DNA of 64,000 nucleotides, taken from positions 372,001 to 436,000 of the forward strand of contig JAHBYH010000002.1 in NCBI GenBank assembly GCA_019636055.1, read 5' to 3'. The DNA comes from Candidatus Paracaedibacteraceae bacterium (lineage in GTDB: Bacteria > Pseudomonadota > Alphaproteobacteria > Paracaedibacterales > Paracaedibacteraceae). Position 1 is the first letter of the stretch. Each line of letters begins with the position of its first letter. The notes under the pieces are model-generated. The model was not told where the DNA came from, searched no databases, and saw only the letters and a program-made list of their open reading frames with translations. This document shows positions 17,694 to 26,369 of this stretch, piece by piece. Made by a program: the position numbers and the translations under genes.

Positions 17694-18419
17694 ATGGTTT
17701 CAGTTCCTATCCAACGTCCTGCAACAGTAGCCCTGTCTTTACAAGAGACCTTATGGCCACTTCTTGAGGCCACTGCTTCTAATTTGGCGAATAGTACGAC
17801 AAGTGGATTCAAACGTGTTTTCACCGAAACGATTGAGGCTAAGCAAACATCACCTCACGGTGAAGTTTCTTATGTTTCTTTGTCGACAATCAACCATGAC
17901 TTTACCCCCGGATCAATCCGCCAAACAGGAAATACATATGATATTGCTATCTCAGGCGATGGTTTTTTCCAAGTAACAGGTGGCAAGTTAACTCAAAACA
18001 GTTATTTTAACTTGAGCGTTGATGGGCGGCTCCTGACACCATCTGGTGATGCTTTAATGAATGACGGTGGTGGTGAGATTACAATTCCGGCTAATTCGAA
18101 ATTTGTTAATATTTCTCAGGACGGTACGATCACCAATCAAAATGGCGTTATTGGTAAAGTCGGCGTCTTTAGTGTGGCCGATAAAAAAACGCTAAAATAT
18201 GGTAAAGATGGTTATTTCTTCCCCGAAGGACAGGTTGATGTTGCGACTGATGTGACTGTTTATCAGGGGTTTGTTATGGAATCTAATGTTAATCCAATTG
18301 AAGAAACCATTCGTCTGATTGAAATTCAACGTCGTTATGAACAAGCTGAAAAGATATTAAAAGAAAGTTATGAACTCGCAACGGACGTTGTTAACGTTTC
18401 GTCAAGGTCTGCTGTGTAA
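17694..18419 (+). CDS. flgF: Flagellar proximal rod protein FlgF
   Basis: 241 residues of the flagellar rod/hook family. It has the N-terminal helix with SNLANSTTSGFKR, the central ISGDGFFQV motif, and the C-terminal VNPIEETIRLIEIQRRYE segment. FlgF builds the proximal rod. AGGAG lies before the ATG. It is the first gene of the sigma-54-driven operon, followed by flgG after 26 bases. Confidence 0.95.
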   Translation: MVSVPIQRPATVALSLQETLWPLLEATASNLANSTTSGFKRVFTETIEAKQTSPHGEVSYVSLSTINHDFTPGSIRQTGNTYDIAISGDGFFQVTGGKLTQNSYFNLSVDGRLLTPSGDALMNDGGGEITIPANSKFVNISQDGTITNQNGVIGKVGVFSVADKKTLKYGKDGYFFPEGQVDVATDVTVYQGFVMESNVNPIEETIRLIEIQRRYEQAEKILKESYELATDVVNVSSRSAV

Positions 18420-18445
18420 AAATTTAATTAAACTGGAGATTGTTT

Positions 18446-19243
18446 ATGTCTTTAACAAATGCAATGAATATCGCGAAAACAGGGTTGCACTTACAAGAAA
18501 CCAATATCGCGGTAAAATCCCAGAACTTAGCGGCACAAGGTGTTGATTCTTTCAAACGTCAATACTTGGTTGCTCAGGATCTTGGGTATCAAGATAAAAC
18601 TTTGGCTGGCGCGCAAACATCAGCCAACACAACGTCAACGATTGGTTTGGCGATTGGTCTCGGTGTAATGCCCGCTGGTATTTATCGTTCATTCGATATT
18701 GGTGATCCTGTTTCAACGGGGGAGAGACTGGATATTATGATTTCAGGCGATGGCTTTTACCAAGTCTTAATGCCTGATGGAACCTTTGGCTATACAAGAA
18801 CAGCAACTTTTCAACGCGATCCACAGTCCGGGCAAATGGTGACAATTGATGGGTATGTTTTACAACCGAACATTACAATTCCACAAGATGCCGTTGAAGT
18901 TTCTGTCTCTCAGGATGGTGTTGTCTCTGTCTTGTTGGCAGGGCAAACAACGATGCAACAGGTTGGCCAAATGCAGGTAACACGTTTTCTGAATCCCAAT
19001 GGTCTAAGGGCGATGGGTAAGAATATTTTCTTTGAAACCACGGGATCAGGGACACCCATTACGTCGAATCCGGGATTACAAGGAGCAGGAATATTGATGC
19101 AAGGCTATCGCGAAGCATCAAATGTAAATTCGGTTGAAGAAATTACAGATTTGATCAAAATCCAACATGCTTATGAACAGTTAACGAAAGTCATCACGAC
19201 CAGCGATGCTATGTTCGATGCCAGTAATAGAATGATTGCCTAA
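18446..19243 (+). CDS. flgG: Flagellar distal rod protein FlgG
   Basis: About 265 residues. N-terminal MSLTNAMNIAKTGLHLQETN with SQNLAAQGVDSFKRQYL, the central MISGDGFYQV motif, and a C-terminal SNVNSVEEITDLIKIQHAYE. FlgG polymerises into the distal rod. I chose the ATG at 18446, with GGAG eight bases upstream, over a TTG two codons earlier. Confidence 0.95.
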   Translation: MSLTNAMNIAKTGLHLQETNIAVKSQNLAAQGVDSFKRQYLVAQDLGYQDKTLAGAQTSANTTSTIGLAIGLGVMPAGIYRSFDIGDPVSTGERLDIMISGDGFYQVLMPDGTFGYTRTATFQRDPQSGQMVTIDGYVLQPNITIPQDAVEVSVSQDGVVSVLLAGQTTMQQVGQMQVTRFLNPNGLRAMGKNIFFETTGSGTPITSNPGLQGAGILMQGYREASNVNSVEEITDLIKIQHAYEQLTKVITTSDAMFDASNRMIA

Positions 19244-19254
19244 CGGAGGGTAAG

Positions 19255-19935
19255 ATGACAATAGCAGTTTTGATTTTAACTTTGTGTGGCGTTAGTTTTG
19301 CTGGTAATTTTAATGCCCAAGATCTAAGCCAATCTATTAAGTCAGAACTGCAACACAAAGTTCCATTTTCTGGTGATTTTGATGTTCATTTGTCGGATCA
19401 AAAATGGTCTATCCAAGGGGATAAGTTTCAAGTAAATGACGTAAAGTTACAGACAGATCAGCGGTCGTTCCAAGCATTTGTTTCAGTCATTTCTGGGGAT
19501 ACAGAGACTCGTCTTAAAACAATTGTGGGCAAAATTGACCCATTGACGGATGTGCCAATGTTAACACGGATTGTTGCCCCCGGTGATGAAATTAGCGCAA
19601 CAGACATTACATGGCAAAAATTACCGAGTGTCAGGGTTAATCAGAACTTTATCATTAGTCAAGATGACTTGATTGGCAAAACACCGCGGAATCGAATGTT
19701 ACAACCTGGGCAACCTATTTCAAAGCACGATGTCCGTTATCCAATTGTGATCAAGCGCGGTGATACGGTTGCTGTTGCGTATCGAACCGATAAAATGATG
19801 ATCACAACGACAGGGGTCGCAGAAAAAGATGCGGCAACGGGTGATACAATTCGTTTAAAAACAGCGGGGAATAAACTTATCCAAGCTAAGGTTATTGGTC
19901 CGCAAAAAGCCGAAATAAAACCAATGGAATTTTAA
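19255..19935 (+). CDS. flgA: Flagellar P-ring chaperone FlgA
   Basis: 226 residues with a signal peptide (MTIAVLILTLCGVSFAG) and a C-terminal SAF domain: RIVAPGDEISATDI, NRMLQPGQPI, IKRGDTVAVAYR. FlgA is the periplasmic chaperone for P-ring formation by FlgI. flgI itself is not in the window. The ATG has a GGAGG site and lies 11 bases after flgG. Confidence 0.93.
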   Translation: MTIAVLILTLCGVSFAGNFNAQDLSQSIKSELQHKVPFSGDFDVHLSDQKWSIQGDKFQVNDVKLQTDQRSFQAFVSVISGDTETRLKTIVGKIDPLTDVPMLTRIVAPGDEISATDITWQKLPSVRVNQNFIISQDDLIGKTPRNRMLQPGQPISKHDVRYPIVIKRGDTVAVAYRTDKMMITTTGVAEKDAATGDTIRLKTAGNKLIQAKVIGPQKAEIKPMEF

Positions 19936-19937
19936 TT

Positions 19938-20675
19938 ATGGGAAAAATTATTTTTTTACCGATAGCGCTTTTGTTAACAGGATGTAATATGGCTGAACGC
20001 TTGTCAGAGGTTGGGGAACCACCATTGGTAAGTCAGATCCAAAACCCAACGCTTGTTGATGATTATAAACCAGTGACCATGCCGATGCCTGCCCCTGAAT
20101 CGCAAAGCCAAAATGGCAATTCCCTTTGGCAAACGGGATCTCGCGCCTTTTTCAAGGATCAACGCGCTTCACGTGTGGGGGATATTTTAACAGTGAATGT
20201 TAACATGGAACATACATCATCCTTGGATGGAAAAGTTGAGTCTGAACGGGATAATTCTCTAACTTCAGGATCGATAGGTGCTTTATTTGGGCATGAAAAT
20301 AAATTGAAAAAGATATTCCCGAATTCGGTTAACAAAGACGATTTAGTCAGCTATAATTTTCATCCGCAAATGAAAACTAAAACAACCACCCAATATGATA
20401 ATAAGTTGAAATTTAAGATTGCGACATCGATTATTGAAGTTCTTCCTAATGGGAATCTTGTGATCCAAGGTCGTCAAGAAGTTCGCGATCGTGGTGAAGT
20501 TTATGTGATTGATCTTAAAGGAATTGTCCGACGGGAAGATATTTCATCAAATAATTCAATTAATTATACCAAGATTGCAGAAGCACGAATTTCCAGAACA
20601 TCTCGCGGTCAAATTAATGATCTCAATAGTACACCGTGGGGATCGGAAGCATTGAATAAGATTTTGCCGTTCTAG
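19938..20675 (+). CDS. flgH: Flagellar L-ring lipoprotein FlgH
   Basis: 245 residues. The lipobox LLTGC places the lipidated Cys at about residue 16. Core motifs are SLWQTGSRAFFKDQRASRVGDIL, then LPNGNLVIQGRQEVR and an RREDISSNNSI segment. FlgH forms the outer-membrane L ring. It starts two bases after flgA and is the last gene of the operon; a palindromic element follows. Confidence 0.95.
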   Translation: MGKIIFLPIALLLTGCNMAERLSEVGEPPLVSQIQNPTLVDDYKPVTMPMPAPESQSQNGNSLWQTGSRAFFKDQRASRVGDILTVNVNMEHTSSLDGKVESERDNSLTSGSIGALFGHENKLKKIFPNSVNKDDLVSYNFHPQMKTKTTTQYDNKLKFKIATSIIEVLPNGNLVIQGRQEVRDRGEVYVIDLKGIVRREDISSNNSINYTKIAEARISRTSRGQINDLNSTPWGSEALNKILPF

Positions 20676-20679
20676 AATT

Positions 20680-20797
20680 AACGCGAATTCGATAAAAAAG
20701 TCTGGGTGAGACTAAAGCCCGTCATTCCCGGCTAGAAATTCTGGGTTTTCGAAGAAAACCGTTAAGAATTTCTTGATCGGGAATCCATTATAACGTC
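20680..20797. repeat. Palindromic repeat element, copy 2
   Basis: Intergenic, between flgH and the convergent terminase gene. The left end AACGCGAATTCGATA matches the end of the 11159 element, and the core CGTCATTCCCGGCTAGAAA ... GTTTTC/GAAAAC ... TTCTTGATCGGGAAT forms a nested dyad nearly identical to the reverse complement of that copy's core. The matching right end is missing or diverged, so the copy may be partial or rearranged. Confidence 0.75.
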
Positions 20798-20823
20798 AGA
20801 AAATGCTGGATCTCCAATCAATT

Positions 20824-20855
20824 AAAGCTAAGTTTTTTTTCGAAACCCTAGCTTT
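20824..20855. terminator. Hairpin between flgH and the terminase gene
   Basis: AAAGCTA pairs with TAGCTTT around a T-rich loop that also allows GTTT/AAAC pairing. It lies where two convergent transcripts end. There is no clean U-run after the stem, so function as an intrinsic terminator is uncertain. Confidence 0.35.
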
Positions 20856-20950
20856 GCTCGTCGGAGAGGACGATCTCGCCTTGCAACCAGATCTATAAAG
20901 AGATGCGCCTATTTATTCAACAAGGCCTTCAAAGGAAAATTGTGAATAAT

Positions 20951-22234
20951 CTAATCCCAAATCTTGAGCTTGGGTTGCCTTTCACTCTCAAGCATGAGTT
21001 CAGTAAGTGCCCAAACGAGGGCATCCATGCGGTCAGGGGATTTTGCCGTAATTCCGGGAATATAATCACAAATCTGTTGCTCTAATGCGGATAAGGGGGT
21101 TGCGTGGAAAACACGATGTTGTTCATATAAAGCTGCAATCGGTTCGGCGCGGGTATATTTACCTCGAGTTGCGCGAACGGATTTTAAGGGGATTGTCGGA
21201 TCAATGGATTTTAAGACGTTTTCAACAAGATCGCCCCCCTTGTTAATTTCAACAACGATGCGGTCAGCCTTAAGACGATAATAACTGTCAACCACGCGTC
21301 TTCCCCAATCATGGGGTGATAATTTACCGCTTAAATCTTCAAGAACGTAGGCCTGTTTGCTAACATCGATTCCTGCTACAACAATGCCCGTTTCATCACT
21401 GTGGTCATGGGTTGTGGTGGCAGGATCAATGGCGATGACAATTCTCTCGAGCTCAGGGCGACCTTCGGGTGAATAGGCGGGTTGTTGGTACTGAATCATG
21501 GATCTTTGCCACAAAGCGCCGGCTGTCTCGGTTAGCATTTCGGCATAGAGTTCTTGTGCTCCCAAACGGGTATTAATAAATTGCTTACGAATTTGTTCCA
21601 GATAACTGGGGGCAAGATTTTCTGCGTTATCAAAGGTTGATCCCCGAGTGATGACAACGTTTGGGGAATTAAGCAGTTCTTTCATAAGTTTTGTTGGTCT
21701 GGGTGTGGTCGTGACAATACATTTTGGGTTGTTCCCTAAACGTAAACACAATTGGAGTTGTTGCCAAATATCTTCGGCCCGACGAAATTTCGCGAGTTCA
21801 TCAATCCACGCGCAATCAAATTGAGGCCCCCGTAATTGTTCATAGGCTTCGGCACCAAAAAATTGGGCGATGGCACCATTAGGCCATTTGATTAAGCGTT
21901 GTGATGGGATATATAGGGGGCGATCTTTCGGAGGATGGACATTTAAGATGCCACTTTCACCCTCGACCATGACACTGCGGACTTCATGTAAACTACCGCC
22001 CACTAAAGCAATTCTTTTGACTTGTCCTGTTTCAACCCAACTTCTTAATGTTTCAGAACCTGTACGAGTTTTGCCAAAACCGCGTCCAGCTAGAATCAGC
22101 CATGTTTTCCAGAAGCCATCGGGAGGTAATTGATTGGGGCGCGCATTTTCAAACCAGCTGTACTTCTTTTTAAAAACCCGTCGTTGTTTAAGTTCTTGTT
22201 GGAGTAAACGACGCAATTTCTCTGAGTTTTTCAT
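20951..22234 (-). CDS. Large terminase subunit of the gene-transfer-agent type
   Basis: 427 residues. It has an N-terminal packaging ATPase with Walker A ILAGRGFGKTRTG and Walker B CAWIDELAKF, followed by an RNase H-fold nuclease with VIAIDPATT, VVEINKGGD and a final DRMDALVWAL. The layout matches the alphaproteobacterial GTA terminase (COG5323 type) and also small-phage terminases. I chose the ATG at 22234 (AGAGGT eight bases upstream); the frame is open 19 codons further. No other phage or GTA gene is in the window, so it is an orphan here. Start-site hairpin annotated separately. Confidence 0.88.
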   Translation of the reverse strand: MKNSEKLRRLLQQELKQRRVFKKKYSWFENARPNQLPPDGFWKTWLILAGRGFGKTRTGSETLRSWVETGQVKRIALVGGSLHEVRSVMVEGESGILNVHPPKDRPLYIPSQRLIKWPNGAIAQFFGAEAYEQLRGPQFDCAWIDELAKFRRAEDIWQQLQLCLRLGNNPKCIVTTTPRPTKLMKELLNSPNVVITRGSTFDNAENLAPSYLEQIRKQFINTRLGAQELYAEMLTETAGALWQRSMIQYQQPAYSPEGRPELERIVIAIDPATTTHDHSDETGIVVAGIDVSKQAYVLEDLSGKLSPHDWGRRVVDSYYRLKADRIVVEINKGGDLVENVLKSIDPTIPLKSVRATRGKYTRAEPIAALYEQHRVFHATPLSALEQQICDYIPGITAKSPDRMDALVWALTELMLESERQPKLKIWD

Positions 22235-22267
22235 GATATAACCTCTTAAAATATAAAAGGTTATATC
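22235..22267 (-). promoter_or_regulatory. Hairpin over the terminase ribosome binding site
   Basis: A perfect 10-base inverted repeat (GATATAACCT and AGGTTATATC) with a 13-base spacer, ending immediately before the ATG. In the mRNA the 3' arm contains part of the AGAGGU ribosome binding site, so the stem would hide it. As DNA it could instead be an operator. Confidence 0.5.
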
Positions 22268-22315
22268 ACAAAAAACAGGACTGTAATTCACAGAGGCAGA
22301 AATACTTCTTTTAAA

Positions 22316-24718
22316 TTAATAGTCGTAATCAGAGTCATAGCCTGATCTAGAAGAATTATACCCAGATCCATAGGACGAAGAGCTATTTCGAGAGCTATAG
22401 GATGCCCCTGAAGATCCATAAGAAGAGCTGGAGGGATTGCTGTAACTACTTGAACTATAGCTAGAACTAGTAGATGGGCTGCTATAGCTACGAGATCCAT
22501 AAGAAGAGCTGGAACTTCCGTAGTTGCTGCTGCCATATTCCGATGGACCTGTTGTTGAGGCATAGTCCCCAGATCCACCGTATAGATCATCGAGATCCCC
22601 ATCATCTTGAGGCACAACAGTTTGTGGTGAGACTTGTTGCGGTTGTTGGGCAGGTGCAGGTGGTGGTGCTGCTGGTTGTTGTGCCGGTACTGTCGCCGCT
22701 GGTTGTTGAGAAAGCAGTCCACCAAGAATACTGCCGAATGCTGTCATGGCCGCTGCTGCTGTGTTTGCATTATTTGCTTGGTTATCAGTTTGGTCACTGC
22801 GGAAAATTTCTCCGCCAGTGTATGGATAGGGATACATTGGTCCTGATTCTTCATGTGTGGTCGATGAACTACCGTAAGGGTTGTACCCATAATTTTGACC
22901 GTATGGTGCCATTTGGTTGCCGTAAGGATTATTGTAAGCATTATAATTTCCTGTGTTTTGATTATATCCATAACCTTGGCTATAATCTAAATCATCATCT
23001 GTACCATAAGGATCGTAGCCGCCACTAGAGGGGCTAGTTGATTGCAGTGGTTGATTATAATCGTCATCAAGTCCGTCATCGTCATAAGGGACGAGAGCTC
23101 CCCCTGTGTTATCGTCATTATTATCAAGTTCATCATCGTCATAAGGAACGAGAGCTCCCCCTGTGTTATCGTCATTATCATAGGGAACGAGTTGGTTGTT
23201 GGATCCAGATGATGACGGATTTTTTCTGATTTTGTTTCGAATGCTTGATGCACCGCTAGTTATCTTTGATTTAACACGACTAAAGAATCCGGGTTTTTTC
23301 TGTTTTTGTGGTTGATCAGTTACATCTTCATTAGTTGGGCCTGAGTAATCATCATCGAGGTTGCCCCCTGTATAAGGGACTAGCGCATTATAATCATCGT
23401 CAGGTTCAGTGATAATCGGACGAGAATGATCTGATTGCATTTGTGTGATTGCTTGATTTAATTGGCTTTTCCGTTTTTCCAATTGTTTGAGGTTGTTACA
23501 ACCTGCAGGGCAAGTCACGCCAGTTTTAACAGCAGAGATTGGTTTGTAGGTTTTTACGCGATAACTTGGATCTGCCTTGTGTTTGAGTTGATCCAATTTC
23601 TTATTAAGGTTTTGGATTTCAATGCGGAGGGCTGTTTCATTATCACAACCTGGTTTGCATTGACCTTTTAGGCCTTGTTGTGGTGCCGGTAGGGCATTGC
23701 CAGCATTGATAGCGGCTAGTTCATCTTGGTATTTCTTCAATTGGCGTTGAATGCCAAGAACTTGTGGGCAGTCACCATGGCAATGCTGGGTTGAGTCTTG
23801 CATGGTTGGTGGCTTGATTGTTTGTATCTGATAGGATGAATTTTTTGCATGCTTTGCTTGTTCGATTTGCTGGCGAACATCATGAATTTCATGCAAATAA
23901 TACCAAGCTTCGTGACAATTTTTTGGACATGTTCCCGCTGCAATTTCTTGTTGCGGTATGCGAAGAGATGGTTTTTGAGGTTGAGCTGGGTTTGTAGCAT
24001 TTGTATGATCAGCTTTAAGTTTGGCAAGTTCAGCTTTGTACTTGTCAACTTCCCGTTGGATGCCTTTGACTTGTGGACAATCTGCATGGCAGCTTTGACC
24101 GGAATCTTGCATGGTTGGCGCCTTAATTTGCTTCATTGCATACTGAGGGTTATGGGCATGTTTAGTCTGTTCAATTTGTTGGCGTAATTTATAAACTTCT
24201 TGTAAATAATACCAAGCTTCATGACAGTTCTTCGGGCATGTTCCGGTTGCAACAGGTTGATGAACAACTAATGCTGTTGAGTGATTAGTTGCTTGTGGTC
24301 GTGGTGGTACCTGCGCTGGTGTTGCCTTGATTTTTGCAAGATCAGCTTGGTATTTCTCAATTTGACGTTGGATTCCTTTGACCTGAGCACAGTCGGCTTG
24401 ACAGTGTTGATTTGAACCTTGGATCTTTGTCTGATTAATTGTCTTCATCGTATACTTAGGGTTTTGAGCATGCTTAGCCTGTTCAATTTGTTGGCGCAAA
24501 TGATAGACTTGGTCAAGGGCATGGACAGCTTCAATACAATTACGAGGGCAGGTTTCAGGTTTTTTCTGATGTGATTGTGTTGCTGTTGTATGTTGGCTGG
24601 TCGTCGTTACCTTTTTCGGGATAGAACGATGTGACCCGATTTGGGGTTGAGAATGTTGTATTTCTGTTTCTGCCTCAGCAAAGCAAATCAATAGTAAAAA
24701 GGATAAAAACTTAATCAT
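22316..24718 (-). CDS. Exported twin-CX3C repeat protein with Tyr/Ser-rich tail
   Basis: 800 residues with a signal peptide (KFLSFLLLICFAEAE). From 57 to about 430 there are four helical units, each with two CX3C pairs: Cys 57/61 and 106/110, 161/165 and 210/214, 264/268 and 313/317, 354/358 and 403/407. The spacing from first pair to second is exactly 49 residues in every unit. The three first units are close copies (CPKNCHEAWYYL, RQQIEQAKHA, CPQVKGIQR). Then come acidic LVPYDDD repeats, a basic patch, a Tyr/Gly/Asn region, a Pro/Gln stretch and a Ser/Tyr-rich end. No family recognised; a surface or secreted structural protein is plausible. Confidence 0.8.
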   Translation of the reverse strand: MIKFLSFLLLICFAEAETEIQHSQPQIGSHRSIPKKVTTTSQHTTATQSHQKKPETCPRNCIEAVHALDQVYHLRQQIEQAKHAQNPKYTMKTINQTKIQGSNQHCQADCAQVKGIQRQIEKYQADLAKIKATPAQVPPRPQATNHSTALVVHQPVATGTCPKNCHEAWYYLQEVYKLRQQIEQTKHAHNPQYAMKQIKAPTMQDSGQSCHADCPQVKGIQREVDKYKAELAKLKADHTNATNPAQPQKPSLRIPQQEIAAGTCPKNCHEAWYYLHEIHDVRQQIEQAKHAKNSSYQIQTIKPPTMQDSTQHCHGDCPQVLGIQRQLKKYQDELAAINAGNALPAPQQGLKGQCKPGCDNETALRIEIQNLNKKLDQLKHKADPSYRVKTYKPISAVKTGVTCPAGCNNLKQLEKRKSQLNQAITQMQSDHSRPIITEPDDDYNALVPYTGGNLDDDYSGPTNEDVTDQPQKQKKPGFFSRVKSKITSGASSIRNKIRKNPSSSGSNNQLVPYDNDDNTGGALVPYDDDELDNNDDNTGGALVPYDDDGLDDDYNQPLQSTSPSSGGYDPYGTDDDLDYSQGYGYNQNTGNYNAYNNPYGNQMAPYGQNYGYNPYGSSSTTHEESGPMYPYPYTGGEIFRSDQTDNQANNANTAAAAMTAFGSILGGLLSQQPAATVPAQQPAAPPPAPAQQPQQVSPQTVVPQDDGDLDDLYGGSGDYASTTGPSEYGSSNYGSSSSSYGSRSYSSPSTSSSYSSSSYSNPSSSSYGSSGASYSSRNSSSSYGSGYNSSRSGYDSDYDY
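23077..23177. repeat. Tandem coding repeat, two 44 bp copies
   Basis: Copies at 23077-23120 and 23134-23177 differ at one base and repeat with a 57 bp period, equal to 19 residues (GGALVPYDDDELDNNDDNT in one copy). It lies inside the 800-residue exported protein gene and reflects recent in-frame duplication. Confidence 0.85.
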
Positions 24719-24840
24719 AACACATATCCATCTTGAATTTAGACCATTTCAATTCTAAAGTTAGACCAAAATCTTTAAGATATAATTAAAACGCTTCGGA
24801 TTTTGCTAGGTTATTTCTGCAAGTGGGGCGTGTTTTGACA

Positions 24841-25641
24841 ATGGAACTAATGATGAAAATAAAAACATTAAATGATATTGTAGATTCGTACGACTTGTTG
24901 TTTGTCGATATGTGGGGCGTTGTCTACGATGGGGTTCACGCTTTAACACCGGCAATTCAAGTGTTAAATGAATTGCATCATCAGAATAAAATCATGATGT
25001 TTGTCTCTAATAACCCGCGTCCCCAAAGTATTGCTCGTAAGACTTTGGATCAAATTGGTGTCAATTCAGATATTCCGATTGTGACATCAGGAGATGTAAC
25101 GCGACATTTAATTCAGGAACAACATTCCGGACATAACGTTTTTCATATTGGTGCTGAAACAAATCAGGATATTTTAAAAGACATGCCCGTTACGGAAGTA
25201 TCAAATTTGCATGAGGCTGATTTTGTTTTGTTAAGCCCTTTTATGGATGAGGTTGAGGACTGTACAGTTTTCGATGAAATGCTCAAAGAAATTGCTGGAG
25301 TCGAACTTCCTGTTTATTGCCCCAATCCGGATGTTCATGCTCCCCATCACGGAACACTACGTAAAACAGCCGGTTTTTTTGCTGAAAGGCTTGAGCGGTT
25401 TGGGGGGACGGTTATTCGCATCGGAAAACCCTGTGCGAATATATTTGAATATGTACTTGAACAGTATGGTCAACCGATTGCCAAAGACAAAATCTTGATG
25501 ATTGGCGATGGTATGGAAACGGATATCAAAGGTGGAATTGACTTTGGGATCGATACGTTGTTTGTTGAAGATGGGATTTCGAAATTGATTTCTAAGGACT
25601 ATGATTTTAGTTCTAAATTTAGGATTGATCACTTACAATAA
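24841..25641 (+). CDS. HAD-superfamily hydrolase, subclass IIA
   Basis: About 266 residues. Motif I is FVDMWGVVYDG (nucleophile Asp), motif II VSNNPRP, and motif IV MIGDGMETDIKGG; the C2-type cap lies between. It resembles the TIGR01459-like group of alphaproteobacterial HAD-IIA phosphatases, whose substrate is not established. Start candidates are ATG 24841 and ATG 24853; neither has a strong ribosome binding site. It stands alone with a hairpin downstream. Confidence 0.85.
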   Translation: MELMMKIKTLNDIVDSYDLLFVDMWGVVYDGVHALTPAIQVLNELHHQNKIMMFVSNNPRPQSIARKTLDQIGVNSDIPIVTSGDVTRHLIQEQHSGHNVFHIGAETNQDILKDMPVTEVSNLHEADFVLLSPFMDEVEDCTVFDEMLKEIAGVELPVYCPNPDVHAPHHGTLRKTAGFFAERLERFGGTVIRIGKPCANIFEYVLEQYGQPIAKDKILMIGDGMETDIKGGIDFGIDTLFVEDGISKLISKDYDFSSKFRIDHLQ

Positions 25642-25643
25642 TT

Positions 25644-25681
25644 CAAAACTTACCTCTTCCACAAAGAGAGAAGTGAGTTTT
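25644..25681 (+). terminator. Imperfect terminator-like hairpin after the HAD gene
   Basis: AAAACTTACCTC pairs with GAAGTGAGTTTT (one mismatch and one G-U) around a 13-14-base loop, and the 3' arm ends in TTTT. It starts three bases after the HAD gene stop. Confidence 0.5.
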
Positions 25682-25781
25682 ACCTTGAATTTATGTTACA
25701 ATAATCATAAAAAATTTACGGAATATCAATGAATATAGAGTAATAATCTTTATATAATTGGTTTTACTGACAGGAAAAAAG

Positions 25782-26336
25782 ATGAAAAAAATAATCCAAT
25801 TAATGGTTCTGGTTGCTCTCTACGCAACACCGGGACTGTGTGAATCCAAGTCTCTGATTGAGGATTTGGGAAATCGTGCTATTACAACGTTGACGAATAG
25901 TTCAGAGTCTTCAGATACGATTGAATCTAATTTTTTAAAGCTTTTTGACGAAGGGTTTGATGTGCGAAATATCGCAAATTTTGTCATGGGGCGTTATTGG
26001 AAGCAAGCAACGCCAGATCAGCAAGAGCGTTTTATTAAGATCTTTCGTACCCGTGTTAAAAAAGCTTATGCCAGCCGATTTCGTGAGTACAAAGGTGTAA
26101 AATTTGTTATCGGGAAAGTTCACAATCGTCATGGGTCGGACTATGTTGAATCGACAATTCAAAAGCCAAATGGTCCTTTGACCAATGTGGAATGGCGTGT
26201 TAAAAATGACAAAATTCAAGATGTAAAAGTCGAAGGCGTCAGCATGAGTGTTACTATGCGCGATGACTATAATAGCTTATTAGGTCAGAAGAATGGTGAT
26301 ATTGAGGCCTTCTTAAAAGATTTGGAAAGCCGATAA
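25782..26336 (+). CDS. MlaC/Ttg2D family phospholipid-binding protein
   Basis: 184 residues with a signal peptide (IIQLMVLVALYATPGLC). The mature part matches the MlaC family: FDVRNIANFVMGRYWKQATP near the start, FRTRVKKAYASRF, and a final VEGVSMSVTMRDDYNSLL. MlaC shuttles phospholipids across the periplasm between the outer-membrane MlaA and inner-membrane MlaFEDB complexes; none of those is adjacent. I chose the ATG at 25782 with AGGA upstream. Confidence 0.87.
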   Translation: MKKIIQLMVLVALYATPGLCESKSLIEDLGNRAITTLTNSSESSDTIESNFLKLFDEGFDVRNIANFVMGRYWKQATPDQQERFIKIFRTRVKKAYASRFREYKGVKFVIGKVHNRHGSDYVESTIQKPNGPLTNVEWRVKNDKIQDVKVEGVSMSVTMRDDYNSLLGQKNGDIEAFLKDLESR

Positions 26337-26362
26337 AACCTCTCTTTTTAAAGAGAGGTTTT
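26335..26362. terminator. Bidirectional terminator between mlaC-like and galU
   Basis: A perfect 12-base stem, AAAACCTCTCTT and its complement, with a 4-base loop. A-run and T-run are part of the stem, so it reads the same from both convergent genes. Confidence 0.75.
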
Positions 26363-26369
26363 ACAGAAT

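Noticed and set aside
20951..22234. Prophage
   Set aside because: Only the terminase is present; no integrase, portal, capsid, tail or lysis gene lies nearby.
22316..24718. Several open frames on both strands inside the 800-residue gene
   Set aside because: They are by-products of the low-complexity repeat composition; only the frame with a signal peptide and regular cysteine spacing is convincing.
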